From NCBI GenBank assembly GCA_934467415.1, contig CAKSLQ010000010.1, positions 1-64,000 of the forward strand: a DNA stretch of 64,000 nucleotides, read 5' to 3'. Position numbers and translations under genes: made by a program. Below the pieces are notes generated by a model, which was not told where the DNA came from, ran no database searches, and saw nothing but the letters and a program-made list of their open reading frames with translations. The DNA comes from an uncultured Eubacteriales bacterium. Its GTDB lineage: Bacteria; Bacillota; Clostridia; Oscillospirales; CAG-272. Each line of letters starts with the position of its first letter. The first letter of the stretch is position 1. Below are positions 8,048-17,214 of the stretch, in pieces.

Positions 8048-10056
8048 GATTTGCACTCGCCGGAAACCAGAACTGCGGCAAGACCGCGCTCTTCAACGTG
8101 CTCACGGGCATGAACTGCCACGTCGGCAACTTCCCCGGCGTGACGGTGGAGCAGAAGGTCGGCCCCGTGCGCGGCAAGAGCGACTGCTCGGTCGTCGATC
8201 TGCCGGGCATCTACTCGCTGCGCCCCTACACGCAGGAGGAGATCGTCACCAGCGAATATATTCTGAACGAGAAGCCGGACTGCATCATCAACATCACCGA
8301 TGCGACCAACATCGAGCGCAATCTGTATCTCACGATGCAGCTGCTGGAGCTGGACGTGCCGATGGTGCTGGCGCTGAACATGATGGACGAGGTGCGCGCG
8401 GGCGGCGGCACGATCGACGTGGAGAAGATGAGCCGCGAGCTCGGCATCCCGGTCGTCCCGATCAGCGCCATCAAGGACGAGGGCGTGTCCGAGCTGATCG
8501 ACCGCGCCTATGCAACGGCCAAGGGACACGTTTTGCCGGTGCGCGCCGACTTCTGCGCGCCGGACTCGCCCTGCCACCGCTGCATCCACGCGGTCATGCA
8601 CCTGGTGCAGGATCACGCCGAGGAGGCGGGGCTGCCGCTGCGCTTCTGCGCGTCGAAGCTGATCGAGAGCGACAACGACATCGCCGACCGGCTCGGCCTT
8701 GACGAGAACGAGCGCGAGCTGATCGAGCACTGTCTTGTGCAGCTTGAGGCCGAATCCGGCCTCGACCGCAACGCCGCGCTGGCCGACATGCGCTACACCT
8801 TCATCGAGAGCGTGGTCGAGGCGGCGGTCGTCAAATGCAGCGAGAGCCGCGAGCATCGCCGCTCGGTCGCCATCGACCGCGTGCTGACCGGCAAATACAC
8901 CGCGATCCCGGTCTTTCTCGGGATCATCCTGCTGATCTTCTGGCTGACCTTCAACGTCATCGGCGCGGGGCTGCAGCGCCTGCTGGAGCTCGGCATCGGG
9001 CAGCTTTCGGACGTGGTGGACCGCGCGCTGACGGGCTTCGGGCTGAATCCGGTCGTACACAGCCTCATCATCGACGGCATCTTCAACGGCGTCGGCTCGG
9101 TGCTGTCCTTCCTGCCCGTCATCGTCACGCTGTTCTTCTTCCTGTCCATTCTGGAGGACACCGGCTACATGGCGCGCGTCGCGTTCGTCATGGACAAGCC
9201 GCTGCGCCGCCTCGGCCTTTCGGGGCGCTCCTTTGTGCCGATGCTGATCGGCTTCGGCTGCTCGGTCCCCGCCATCATGGCGACGCGCACCGTCTCCTCC
9301 GACCGCGACCGCAAGATGACCATGATGCTCGTGCCGTTCATGAGCTGCTCGGCGAAGATCCCGATCTATTCGGTCTTCGTCGCCGCCTTCTTCCCCGGCC
9401 GCGGTGCGCTCGTCATGTTCGCGCTCTACCTCACCGGCATTCTGCTCGGCATTCTCGTGGCCTGCCTCCTCAAGAACACCGCGTTCCGCGGCAAGCCCGT
9501 GCCGTTTGTCATGGAGCTGCCCAATTACCGCTTCCCCTCGCCGCACAGCGTGGCGCTGCTGCTGTGGGAGAAGGCGCGCGATTTTCTTGAGCGCGCGTTT
9601 TCGGTCATTTTCATCGCCACGGTCGTCATCTGGTTCCTCGAGAGCTTTGATCTGCGGCTCAATCCCGTCACCGACTCCACCGACAGCCTGCTTGCGGGCG
9701 TCGGGCAGGCGGTTGCCGTGCTGTTCAGGCCGCTGGGCTTCGGCGACTGGCGGTTCTCCACCGCGCTGATCTCGGGCTTCATCGCCAAGGAGCAGGTGGT
9801 CTCCACGCTGGCCGTCCTGATCGGCTGCGACGCAAGCCTGCTCTATACCGCGCTGCCCGCCGTCTTCCCGTCCGCGCTCGCGGCATGCAGCTTCCTTGTC
9901 TTCACGCTGCTGTATACGCCCTGCGTCGCCGCCGTTGCCGCGCTGCGCCGTGAGTTCAACTCGCGCGCCGCCACGCTCGGCATCGTCCTGATGCAGTGCG
10001 GCGTGGCCTGGCTCGCTGCCGCGCTGGTCTACAATGTGGGGAGGCTGCTTGTATGA
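8044..10056 (+). CDS. feoB: FeoB ferrous iron transporter
   Basis: A 670-residue Fe(II) uptake protein of the inner membrane. The N-terminal GTPase domain has G1 GNQNCGKT (residues 7-14), G3 DLPGIYSL and G4 NMMD. A linker with CRHC-like cysteines (SPCHRCIH near 180) and a helical domain follow, then a polytopic membrane half beginning near residue 290 with paired gate motifs, including IGFGCSVPAIMATRT and MSCSAKIPIY. Normal family length is 650-780. It lies in a feoA-feoB-Cys-rich operon whose genes overlap by four bases each, so the three proteins are probably made together. Confidence 0.97.
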   Translation: MRFALAGNQNCGKTALFNVLTGMNCHVGNFPGVTVEQKVGPVRGKSDCSVVDLPGIYSLRPYTQEEIVTSEYILNEKPDCIINITDATNIERNLYLTMQLLELDVPMVLALNMMDEVRAGGGTIDVEKMSRELGIPVVPISAIKDEGVSELIDRAYATAKGHVLPVRADFCAPDSPCHRCIHAVMHLVQDHAEEAGLPLRFCASKLIESDNDIADRLGLDENERELIEHCLVQLEAESGLDRNAALADMRYTFIESVVEAAVVKCSESREHRRSVAIDRVLTGKYTAIPVFLGIILLIFWLTFNVIGAGLQRLLELGIGQLSDVVDRALTGFGLNPVVHSLIIDGIFNGVGSVLSFLPVIVTLFFFLSILEDTGYMARVAFVMDKPLRRLGLSGRSFVPMLIGFGCSVPAIMATRTVSSDRDRKMTMMLVPFMSCSAKIPIYSVFVAAFFPGRGALVMFALYLTGILLGILVACLLKNTAFRGKPVPFVMELPNYRFPSPHSVALLLWEKARDFLERAFSVIFIATVVIWFLESFDLRLNPVTDSTDSLLAGVGQAVAVLFRPLGFGDWRFSTALISGFIAKEQVVSTLAVLIGCDASLLYTALPAVFPSALAACSFLVFTLLYTPCVAAVAALRREFNSRAATLGIVLMQCGVAWLAAALVYNVGRLLV

Positions 10057-10199
10057 GCCCCGCCGACATTGTCGTCCTGCTGCTCGTCGCCGCGGCGCTC
10101 GCCGGCGCCGTCGTCCACTCGATCCGCGCCCGCAAAAAGCGCGGCGGCGGCTGCGGGTGCGGCTGCTCCGGCTGCACCGGCTGCGATAAAAAGAAATAA
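10053..10199 (+). CDS. FeoB-associated Cys-rich membrane peptide
   Basis: A 48-residue peptide whose ATG overlaps the feoB stop (ATGA). One membrane helix (about residues 5-24) is followed by a basic stretch RARKKR and a tail with five cysteines in CGCGCSGCTGC, ending DKKK. Short helices with Cys-rich cytosolic tails at this position are a known companion family of FeoB in Firmicutes and may pass on or sense iron; the mechanism is not established. Confidence 0.85.
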   Translation: MSPADIVVLLLVAAALAGAVVHSIRARKKRGGGCGCGCSGCTGCDKKK

Positions 10200-10248
10200 A
10201 AGACCGTCTGCCGGTGACCCCCGAACATGCGCCGGCACACACGCATCC

Positions 10249-10289
10249 GAACGGTACGCCGGGCTTTGCCCCGGCGCCGTTCTTTTTTT
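10249..10289 (+). terminator. Intrinsic terminator of the feo operon
   Basis: A GAACGG/CCGTTC stem with inner CGCCGGG pairing and loop CTTTG, followed by CTTTTTTTG. Confidence 0.8.
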
Positions 10290-10476
10290 GCGGTAAAAAA
10301 CAAACATTTTTTTCGTTTTGTCAAACATTCGGGCATATACAAAACGGCCGTGTGCCGTTATAATGATATTGTACACAAGCTGTTTATCTGTTGATTTCGC
10401 TGTTTGCGGCGCGTTTCGCCGCAGATTTTTTGAAAAACATGCTGAAAAACCACGGTATTTTGAAAAAGGAGTCCCT

Positions 10477-12942
10477 ATGAAAAAGAAACTGTGCTTGCTT
10501 TGCGTTTTGTTGGCTTTGCTTTTGTCGGTATCCCTGTCGGCCGTGCCGACCGCGGCGGCGGCGCTCACGGCGGATACCGCGGCCGAGGCGCTGCACGCGC
10601 TCGGTCTCGTCGGCGGTACCGGCAAGAATGCGGACGGCAGCGTGAACTTCGCGCTCGGCGACAAGCTGACGCGCGCGCAGGCGTTCGTCCTCGTGGTGCG
10701 CTTTGTCGGCGCAGAGAAGGACGCGACGGCCAACGTGCAGAAGCATCCGTTCACCGACGTACCCGCCTGGGCAAACCCCTATATCGGCTACGTCTATGCA
10801 AACGGTATCACTAAAGGGGTGAGCGAGACGAAGTTTGACCCCGACACCGAGGTGTCGGAGGCGGCGTTCCTCACGATCCTGCTGCGCGTGCTCGGCTACG
10901 ACGACGGCGCGGGCGATTTTGCGTGGAACAATCCCTACACGCTGGCGAAGACGGTGGGACTTTGCGATGCAAAAAGCACGGACTTCAACCGCGGCGGCGC
11001 GTTTGTCCTCTGCTACCGTGCGCTGACGGCGGCGGTGAAGAGCGGCGACAGCATTGCAAAGCGTCTGATTGCCGCCGGCGTGTTCACGGAAAGCGTCTGG
11101 AACGAGGTGAAAGATATGACGACCGATACCCCGACCGATACCCCGGCCGCACCCGAAAATCCCGAAACCAAAATCACGCCGATCGCCGGGCTGAACCGGG
11201 GCGGCACCGACGGCGACCACATGGACGACGACTATAACACCGCGACGGTGGAGGCGGACTTCCGCACGAAGGTGCTGCTCAATGCGGCGAAGACCGGTTC
11301 CTTCCGCTACGACAATGCCTTCTATCCGCGCGTGAAAAAGGTGCGCGACGACCTCTATCTGCTGCTCTACCACTTCACGCAGACCGGCCAGCATCTCTAC
11401 TATGCGACCAGCCGCGACGGCGTGCACTGGAATGCGCCCGAGGTGCTGTACAACCGCGTTGACCACAATTTCGTGTACGAGTCCGGCGAGCGCGCGGGGC
11501 AGACCGACGGCTACTATGCCGTCAACCCGGACGCGGTCGTGCTGTCAAACGGCGAGATTCTCTGCGCCTATTCGGTCCGCCCGTTCAACGGGTATGAGAC
11601 CTACACAGACCTGAGCGGCATCGACCTGATCCGCGGCCGCGCGACGGAGGACGGGAAGATCGAGTGGTCCGACCCGACCCGCATCTACACGGGGCAGAAC
11701 TGGGAGGCGTCCTTCCTCATGCATGACGACGGGCGCATCGAGCTTTATTTCACGCAGATCGCGCCCTACATCTCGAAGTACGGCTATGACAAGAGCTACC
11801 GCTCCAGCGGCACGGCAATGCTGGTCTCGACCGACAACGGCTATACCTGGACGCCGCACATTCAGCCGGGCGACAAGAATAACTACCGCGCAACGACCGT
11901 GTTCCAGCAGTCGGTCGGCACGCGCAACGATCTGCCCTATTTCTGCGGGCAGATGCCGGTTGCCGTTTCGCTGGCCAACGGCAAGACGATGCTGGCGGTG
12001 GAGATCCGCCGCCTGCTGCAGCAGAGCTACGATGTTTCCTATGCGCTGAGCGGCGAGGGCGGCGTCTGGCGGGCGCTCGACTTCACCGAAGAGGGGCCGG
12101 ACACGACCAGGGCCAACTACATTGCCGGGGCGGCGTCGCCCTACCTTGCGCGCTTTGACTCGGGCGAGGTCGTCATGACCTATGCCGCGGGCAACCGCCT
12201 GCTGTCGCGCCTCGGCGCGCCGGACGGCAGCGGTTTTTCCGGCACTTCGTTCTCCATCCTGCCGGACGCCCCCGGCTTCTGGGGCAGCGTGGAGCGCGTG
12301 GGCAGCCACGCGATGCTGTTTGTCAATCAGGCGACCTCTTCGGACGGTGCCACCGGCGGTATTGCGATGATCCGCGGCTACCTCAATCACCGGATCAATG
12401 CGCCGAAATACACGGTGCGGGTGGACGGCTATACAAACGACTGGGAGAACAACACCGACGCCTTCTTTGTCGGCAGCGAGACGCAGGCGCAGGTCACGCT
12501 GCGCACCGCGCACGACGATGAAAACCTCTATTTCCTGGTTTCCCGCCTCGACGAATTCGTCACCGACCGGGATACGGCGACGGTCTGCATCGCCGCGGGC
12601 GCCGCAGCGGACTACCGCATCACGGTGGGGCTTGACGGCATCCGGGGCATCGAGTACTATGTCAACGGCGCGAAGCAGGAGACGCTGACGGGCGGCACCG
12701 CCGCCGTCCGCGTCCTCGGCACCCCGAACAACAACGAGGATAAGGACGAGGGCTTCGTGGTGGAATTTTCAATTCCGAAGGCGCTCGTCGGCATGACCGG
12801 CAAGAAGAGCTTCAAGGCGCGCCTGGCGCTGGTCAACGGCGACGGCAAGGGGGAGACGGCGGACTCCATGAGCGTTTCGCTGTATTCCACCGCCAAGTGG
12901 CCCGCCGTCGTGCTGGACGACTTCGACTCGAGACAATCTTAA
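10477..12942 (+). CDS. SLH-anchored sialidase-fold surface protein with CBM9-like tail
   Basis: An 821-residue exported protein. Signal peptide about 1-28. Residues about 30-185 are three SLH-type repeats (for example FTDVPAWANPYIGYVYANGI then FDPDTEVSEAAF), which bind secondary wall polymer and keep the protein on the cell surface. After a Thr/Pro linker, residues about 215-590 form a propeller-like domain with two Asp boxes, SRDGVHW and STDNGYTW, typical of sialidase-fold glycosidases. Residues about 630-815 look like a CBM9-type carbohydrate-binding domain (VRVDGYTNDWENN, DDENLYFLVSR). The ATG at 10477 is preceded by AAAAAGGAG; upstream codons are leader. Glycan target unknown; a binding rather than cleaving role is possible because I do not identify a full sialidase active site. 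Confidence 0.8.
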   Translation: MKKKLCLLCVLLALLLSVSLSAVPTAAAALTADTAAEALHALGLVGGTGKNADGSVNFALGDKLTRAQAFVLVVRFVGAEKDATANVQKHPFTDVPAWANPYIGYVYANGITKGVSETKFDPDTEVSEAAFLTILLRVLGYDDGAGDFAWNNPYTLAKTVGLCDAKSTDFNRGGAFVLCYRALTAAVKSGDSIAKRLIAAGVFTESVWNEVKDMTTDTPTDTPAAPENPETKITPIAGLNRGGTDGDHMDDDYNTATVEADFRTKVLLNAAKTGSFRYDNAFYPRVKKVRDDLYLLLYHFTQTGQHLYYATSRDGVHWNAPEVLYNRVDHNFVYESGERAGQTDGYYAVNPDAVVLSNGEILCAYSVRPFNGYETYTDLSGIDLIRGRATEDGKIEWSDPTRIYTGQNWEASFLMHDDGRIELYFTQIAPYISKYGYDKSYRSSGTAMLVSTDNGYTWTPHIQPGDKNNYRATTVFQQSVGTRNDLPYFCGQMPVAVSLANGKTMLAVEIRRLLQQSYDVSYALSGEGGVWRALDFTEEGPDTTRANYIAGAASPYLARFDSGEVVMTYAAGNRLLSRLGAPDGSGFSGTSFSILPDAPGFWGSVERVGSHAMLFVNQATSSDGATGGIAMIRGYLNHRINAPKYTVRVDGYTNDWENNTDAFFVGSETQAQVTLRTAHDDENLYFLVSRLDEFVTDRDTATVCIAAGAAADYRITVGLDGIRGIEYYVNGAKQETLTGGTAAVRVLGTPNNNEDKDEGFVVEFSIPKALVGMTGKKSFKARLALVNGDGKGETADSMSVSLYSTAKWPAVVLDDFDSRQS

Positions 12943-12981
12943 AACCAACCGGTTTGAAAACCGGATTTAAGGAGGATTTCC

Positions 12982-14490
12982 ATGAAAAAAACCATTGCGC
13001 TGCTGCTGGCCGCCGCGCTGCTCTGCCCGCTTTTCGCGGCGTGCGGCGAGAAGCAGCCCGATTCCACCACCGCGTCCGCCGCATCATCGGAAACGACGGT
13101 CGTGACCGCGCCGCCCGAGGATGTACCGGACTATGAAGCGCTTGCGGCGCTCGGCGACATTTCGGGCGAATTCCGGATTCTCTTCGGCTACGGCTTCAAG
13201 CAGAACGACTTCAAGGCGGAGGACGAGAACGGCACGGCGCTGGAGGCCGCCATTTACCGCCGCAACGCCTACATGAAGGAAACCTACAACATCGACATCG
13301 TCACGGAGGAGATGGACAGCCGCACGCAGGCGTATGACAAGCTCTTCGCCGAGTACAACGCGGGCGACTCCACCTACGATGCGGCGATGATGCGCACCGC
13401 CGAGGTGGCAAAGCTGGCCGCGGGCGGCTGCCTGCGCGACCTGAACGAGGTGCCGCACATGGATCTGAGCCGGGACTACTGGGATCAGAGAGCCAATGCG
13501 GATCTGTCCATCGGCGGCAGAATGTATTACACCACGGGTGACATCGGCGTGCAGGACAACATGGTCACGCACTGTATGCTCTTCAACAAGGAGATGGTGC
13601 GGCAGTACGGCTTCGACGACCCGTATGAGCTGGTGAAGGACGACAAGTGGACGCTGGAGGCGCTCGGCACGATGGTGCGCGCCGTCGGCGAGGATGCCAA
13701 TCAGGACGGCGTGTACGATGAAAACGACGTGTACGGTCTGATGACCTGGCTTGACAATGTGCAGGCGATTCTGGCGGGCGCGGGCGAGCGGGTCTGCCGG
13801 GTCAACGACAGCGGCGAGCTTGAACTCACCCTGTACAACGAGCGTGTCGTCAACCTGTATGACGATTTCACCGCGCTCATTTATGACAGCTCGCACGTCT
13901 TCAATTATCAGTACGACAACAAGACCGGCGACCGTTCCTCCAGCGATGTCTGGGACAAAAACCGCGTCAACATGTTCAACAACAACCAGGCGATGTTCTA
14001 TTTCACCATGCTGACGACGGTGCCGCGTCACCGCGACAGCACAACGGATTTCGGCATTCTGCCCTATCCGAAGTATGACGAGAGCCAGAAAAACTACGGG
14101 CACGGCATCGGCGTCAACCAGTGCTCCTTTATCTGTGTGCCCGAGATGGTGAAGAACGATGCGCGCACCGGCTTTGTCCTCGAGGAGCTGTCCTATCAGG
14201 GCAAGAAGCTGCTGACGCCCGCCTACTATGAGCAGACGCTGATCGGACAGTACACGCGCGATGAGGAAAGCGCCGAGATGCTGGACCTCATCTTCGCAAC
14301 GCGTGTGTACGATGTCGGTCTGTACTACAATGTCGGCAAGTACAAGGACGCACTCGCCAACATGTTTGTCAACCGCCGCTCGCTGACGACGATCTACGAG
14401 ACCTATCGCGAGGCGGCAGAGCAGACGGTTGCCGAGCTCAACGCGGCCTTCTCCTCGCAGGGCGGCGCGGAGAGCACCGACGGGCAGTAA
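12982..14490 (+). CDS. Sugar-type extracellular solute-binding lipoprotein (orphan)
   Basis: A 502-residue lipoprotein: signal peptide ending in the lipobox FAAC (Cys21), a Thr/Ser-rich linker, then a periplasmic-binding-protein fold of the carbohydrate class. A calcium-loop-like insertion, DANQDGVYDENDVYG, lies near residue 235, as in several large Firmicutes sugar receptors. It follows the SLH sialidase-like gene after 39 bases with an AAGGAGG ribosome site, so the two may be one transcript, with the surface protein capturing a glycan and this receptor taking up the product. No permease genes accompany it; it must use transporter parts encoded elsewhere or act as a sensor. Confidence 0.85.
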   Translation: MKKTIALLLAAALLCPLFAACGEKQPDSTTASAASSETTVVTAPPEDVPDYEALAALGDISGEFRILFGYGFKQNDFKAEDENGTALEAAIYRRNAYMKETYNIDIVTEEMDSRTQAYDKLFAEYNAGDSTYDAAMMRTAEVAKLAAGGCLRDLNEVPHMDLSRDYWDQRANADLSIGGRMYYTTGDIGVQDNMVTHCMLFNKEMVRQYGFDDPYELVKDDKWTLEALGTMVRAVGEDANQDGVYDENDVYGLMTWLDNVQAILAGAGERVCRVNDSGELELTLYNERVVNLYDDFTALIYDSSHVFNYQYDNKTGDRSSSDVWDKNRVNMFNNNQAMFYFTMLTTVPRHRDSTTDFGILPYPKYDESQKNYGHGIGVNQCSFICVPEMVKNDARTGFVLEELSYQGKKLLTPAYYEQTLIGQYTRDEESAEMLDLIFATRVYDVGLYYNVGKYKDALANMFVNRRSLTTIYETYREAAEQTVAELNAAFSSQGGAESTDGQ

Positions 14491-14537
14491 GGTACATGTG
14501 TGTCGGGAAGTCCGCCGGGCTTCCCGACAATAAAAAA

Positions 14538-14569
14538 AAGGCTGTAAAAACAAGCGTTTTTACAGCCTT
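14538..14569 (+). terminator. First copy of a duplicated terminator hairpin
   Basis: A 32-base hairpin (stem GGCTGTAAAAAC/GTTTTTACAGCC) identical to that at 14811-14842. This copy lacks the T run. A separate stem, GTCGGGAAG/CTTCCCGAC, lies just before it at 14502-14528. Confidence 0.6.
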
Positions 14570-14600
14570 CAGGTTGCGGACAAAGTCCGGGTATCTTTTT

Positions 14601-14760
14601 CAGCCCCCTCGGTGAGGGGCGGCTGTACGAGACGCAAGGCGTCTCGCGGAGTTTTCCCGATGGGAAAACATCCTGAGGCGTGAGCCGACTGGGGGAGTTT
14701 TGCTCTCTGCAAGACTCCTTCCGTCACGCTTCGCGTGCCACCTCCCTCACCGAGGGAGGT
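14601..14760. repeat. Family A dispersed repeat, long form
   Basis: Starts CAGCCCCCTCGGTGAGGGG and ends CCTCCCTCACCGAGGGAGG, so its ends are inverted repeats. It contains the ~53-base optional module (GAGACGCAAGGCGTCTCGCG, then a TTTTCCC/GGGAAAA hairpin) also seen at 32258. It is bracketed by two identical copies of the 32-base hairpin. The 367 bases between genes here hold only these elements. Confidence 0.75.
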
Positions 14761-14810
14761 AAATCACCAGGCGACTGCGCAGATAAATTTTCTGGTTTGT
14801 CATCATGCCG

Positions 14811-14848
14811 AAGGCTGTAAAAACAAGCGTTTTTACAGCCTTTTTTGG
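14811..14848 (+). terminator. Second copy of the duplicated hairpin, with T run
   Basis: Same 32 bases as 14538-14569, here followed by TTTTTTGG, making a complete plus-strand terminator, presumably the original one for the solute-binding-protein gene. Confidence 0.65.
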
Positions 14849-14857
14849 TTTATGCAA

Positions 14858-15988
14858 TCAATAGTTGCCCGAGAACATCTTGTCGCTCGCGATATTCGCG
14901 TGCTCGCCGAAATACTTCTTCGGGTCGATGCCGACAAAGTCGGCAAACTCGATCATCTCGCGCAGGGTGTTGACGTTGACCGGGACGCCCTCCTTCAGGA
15001 TGCGCGCGGTCGCCTCCACTTCCTTTTCGCCGTGCGTGTAGATGCGGTCTGCCCCCTCGGCCTTGGGCGATTCGCGCAGCTCGCGAAGGAAGGTGGACAG
15101 ATGCTCCCTGATCGCCTCGGGATCGCCGAAGGCGGCGGGATTGATGGCGATGAAGCCGTGGCAGATGCCGCTCTTGCCGCCGTGCATCGCATAGTTCGAG
15201 GTCGTACCCATCGAGAGGATGGAGCAGAAGATCTCGCACAGCATACCGTAGCCGTAGCCCTTGTGGCCGCCGAGCGTCTCCGTGTTGCCGCCGAGCGGCA
15301 TGATGCCGCCGCCGTTCTTGGCGACGATGTTCTTCAGCACGTCGGGGGCGTCGGTGGACGCCTTGCCGTCCTTGTTGAGCGCCCAGCCCTCGGGCAGGGG
15401 CTTCTCCATCTTGTTGTACATCTCCAGCTTGCCGCGCGTGACGACCGTGGTGGAGGCGTCGAAGAAGAAGTCATACGGCTCTGCGGGCATGGCGACGGCG
15501 ATCGGGTTGGAGCCGATCATCGCCAGCTTGCCGAACGTGGGGACCATGATCGCCTCGGAGTTGGTGAACGCCATGCCGAGCAGCCCCTCATCGCACGCCA
15601 TCTTTGCATAGTAGCCCGCGATGCCGAAGTGGTTGGAGTTGCGCACCGAGACAATGCCGACGCCGCTGCGCTTCGCCTTGCGGATCGCCAGCTTCATCGC
15701 CTTGTGACCGGCGAGCTGCCCCATCGCGTCATGCGCGTCGATGACCGCCGTGGTCGAGGTCTCGTGGACAATCTCGGGTACGGCATGTACGTCGATCAGT
15801 CCCTTTTCAATGCCCTTGTGATAGCGCACCAGACGCTGCATTCCGTGGGATTCGATGCCGAACTTGTCGGACATGATGAGCACATCGGTGATAATCCGGC
15901 ACTCGCTCTTTTTGAAGCCGAGCTTGCCGAACGCCTTCATGCAGAAGTCGTCGAGCAGCTCTACGGGGAAGTTCACATATTCAGTCAT
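14858..15988 (-). CDS. Ldh-family NAD(P)-dependent dehydrogenase (malate/lactate/ureidoglycolate type)
   Basis: A 376-residue soluble oxidoreductase of the Ldh family, which reduces 2-oxoacids or related substrates with NAD(P)H and is unrelated to classical lactate dehydrogenase. Diagnostic parts are SDKFGIESHGMQRL near residue 40, the catalytic-histidine motif NSNHFGIAGYY near 118-128, MIGSNPIAVAMP near 160-170 and GGHKGYGYGML near 250. Length is normal for the family (330-370) plus a short tail. It stands alone between repeat-filled gaps, so neighbours do not reveal whether malate, ureidoglycolate or another 2-hydroxyacid is used. Confidence 0.88.
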   Translation of the reverse strand: MTEYVNFPVELLDDFCMKAFGKLGFKKSECRIITDVLIMSDKFGIESHGMQRLVRYHKGIEKGLIDVHAVPEIVHETSTTAVIDAHDAMGQLAGHKAMKLAIRKAKRSGVGIVSVRNSNHFGIAGYYAKMACDEGLLGMAFTNSEAIMVPTFGKLAMIGSNPIAVAMPAEPYDFFFDASTTVVTRGKLEMYNKMEKPLPEGWALNKDGKASTDAPDVLKNIVAKNGGGIMPLGGNTETLGGHKGYGYGMLCEIFCSILSMGTTSNYAMHGGKSGICHGFIAINPAAFGDPEAIREHLSTFLRELRESPKAEGADRIYTHGEKEVEATARILKEGVPVNVNTLREMIEFADFVGIDPKKYFGEHANIASDKMFSGNY

Positions 15989-16201
15989 GGGTCGTTCTCC
16001 TGTGTTGATGATTCAAAGTGGGTTGTTTTGGGCTGCGCCCGTCCGATAAGCGGCGCAATCCATCGTTGCTCCTCGCCTACTCCCTTGCCGTAGGGAACTA
16101 CGCCTGCGGGAGGGAGGCTCCGGTGCGCCTCGTCTTGCTTGCTTCTCGAACGGGCGGCTCGTTTTGAGCCGTTTTTACACCTGCGCAGGGAGACATACTT
16201 T

Positions 16202-16309
16202 CAGCCCCCTCGGTGAGGGGGCTGTCACCGATAGGTGACTGGGGGAGTTTTGCTCTCTGCAAGACTCCTTCCACCGCTGACGCGGTCCCCCTCCCTCATT
16301 GAGGGAGGT
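16202..16309. repeat. Family A dispersed repeat, short form
   Basis: Starts CAGCCCCCTCGGTGAGGGGG and ends CCTCATTGAGGGAGGT, sharing the central CTCTCTGCAAGACTCC block but lacking the 53-base module. The gap 15989-16392 otherwise holds GC-rich palindromes and, at about 16330-16346, GCGGGAGACAGACGGCG, the complement of a motif found again near 44881 and 47848. No gene is seen in this gap. Confidence 0.7.
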
Positions 16310-16392
16310 ATAAGTTGGATGCGCATGATGCGGCGGGAGACAGACGGCGTCTTACAGCCGAAGCGGTTCGTTTTGTCCCGACAGGTACGGGC

Positions 16393-17148
16393 TTACTGTG
16401 CCGCGGTGACGATCGCGGTGAACGCGTCTGTCTTCAGCGATGCGCCGCCGATGAGGCCGCCGTCCACGTTGGGCTTGCCGAGCAGCTCGGCCGCGTTCTT
16501 GTCGTTCATCGAGCCGCCGTACTGGATGATCATCGCCTCTGCGGCGTCTTCGCCGTAGAGCTTTGCGACGGTCGCGCGGATGAGGCCGCAGACCTCGTCC
16601 GCCTGCTCCGGCGTTGCGGTCAGACCCGTGCCGATCGCCCAGACCGGCTCATACGCGATAATGATGTTTGCAAGGTCCTTCTTCTCGATGCCGGCCAGGT
16701 CGAGCTTGATCTGCATCGCGACGATCTCGTCCGTGATGCCCGCCTGTCTCGCTTCCAGCAGCTCGCCCACGCAGAGAATGACCTTCAGCCCCTTGGCAAG
16801 GGCAGCCTTCGTGCGGAGGTTGACGGTCGTGTCGGTCTCGCCGAAGTACTGTCTGCGCTCGCTGTGACCGATGATGACATATTCGGCGCCGGCCTCCAGC
16901 AGCATGTCTGCGCTGATCTCGCCGGTGTACGCGCCGCTTTCCTTGAAGTGGACGTTCTGCGCGCCGATTCTGATGTTTGTGCCCTTGGCAGCTTCCGCCG
17001 CAACGGCGATGTCCACAAACGGGACGCAGAGGACGATGTCGCAGTTCTTCTTGTCTGCGACCATGGGCGCGAGCGCACCGACAAAGGCGCGCGCGGCGCT
17101 CGGGGTCTGGTTCATCTTCCAGTTGCCCGCGATAACATATCTTCTCAT
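16393..17148 (-). CDS. tpiA: Triosephosphate isomerase
   Basis: A 251-residue TIM barrel that interconverts dihydroxyacetone phosphate and glyceraldehyde 3-phosphate in glycolysis. Lys11 in AGNWKMN, the catalytic His in GHSER, the catalytic Glu in AYEPVWAIGTG and the phosphate-gripping YGGSMN loop are all present. Start placed at 17148 because it gives the canonical MRRYVIAGNWKMN; the in-frame ATG 14 codons upstream adds non-homologous residues. It follows pgk by 66 bases in the same direction, so both are probably one operon. Confidence 0.97.
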   Translation of the reverse strand: MRRYVIAGNWKMNQTPSAARAFVGALAPMVADKKNCDIVLCVPFVDIAVAAEAAKGTNIRIGAQNVHFKESGAYTGEISADMLLEAGAEYVIIGHSERRQYFGETDTTVNLRTKAALAKGLKVILCVGELLEARQAGITDEIVAMQIKLDLAGIEKKDLANIIIAYEPVWAIGTGLTATPEQADEVCGLIRATVAKLYGEDAAEAMIIQYGGSMNDKNAAELLGKPNVDGGLIGGASLKTDAFTAIVTAAQ

Positions 17149-17214
17149 TTTACTTATAAGGATGCGGCGGCACGGAACGCGCCGCCGCACACAGTCTCCT
17201 TTTGAAATTTCGGC

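Noticed and set aside
7963..10242. A 759-codon minus-strand open frame opposite feoB
   Set aside because: It is the complement of a clear FeoB gene; its Arg/Ala/Asp/His-rich composition is what GC-rich antisense frames give, and it has no ribosome site or domain.
10477..12942. Calling the SLH protein an exo-sialidase (nanH)
   Set aside because: Two Asp boxes show the fold only; the arginine triad and FRIP motif of sialidases were not identified.
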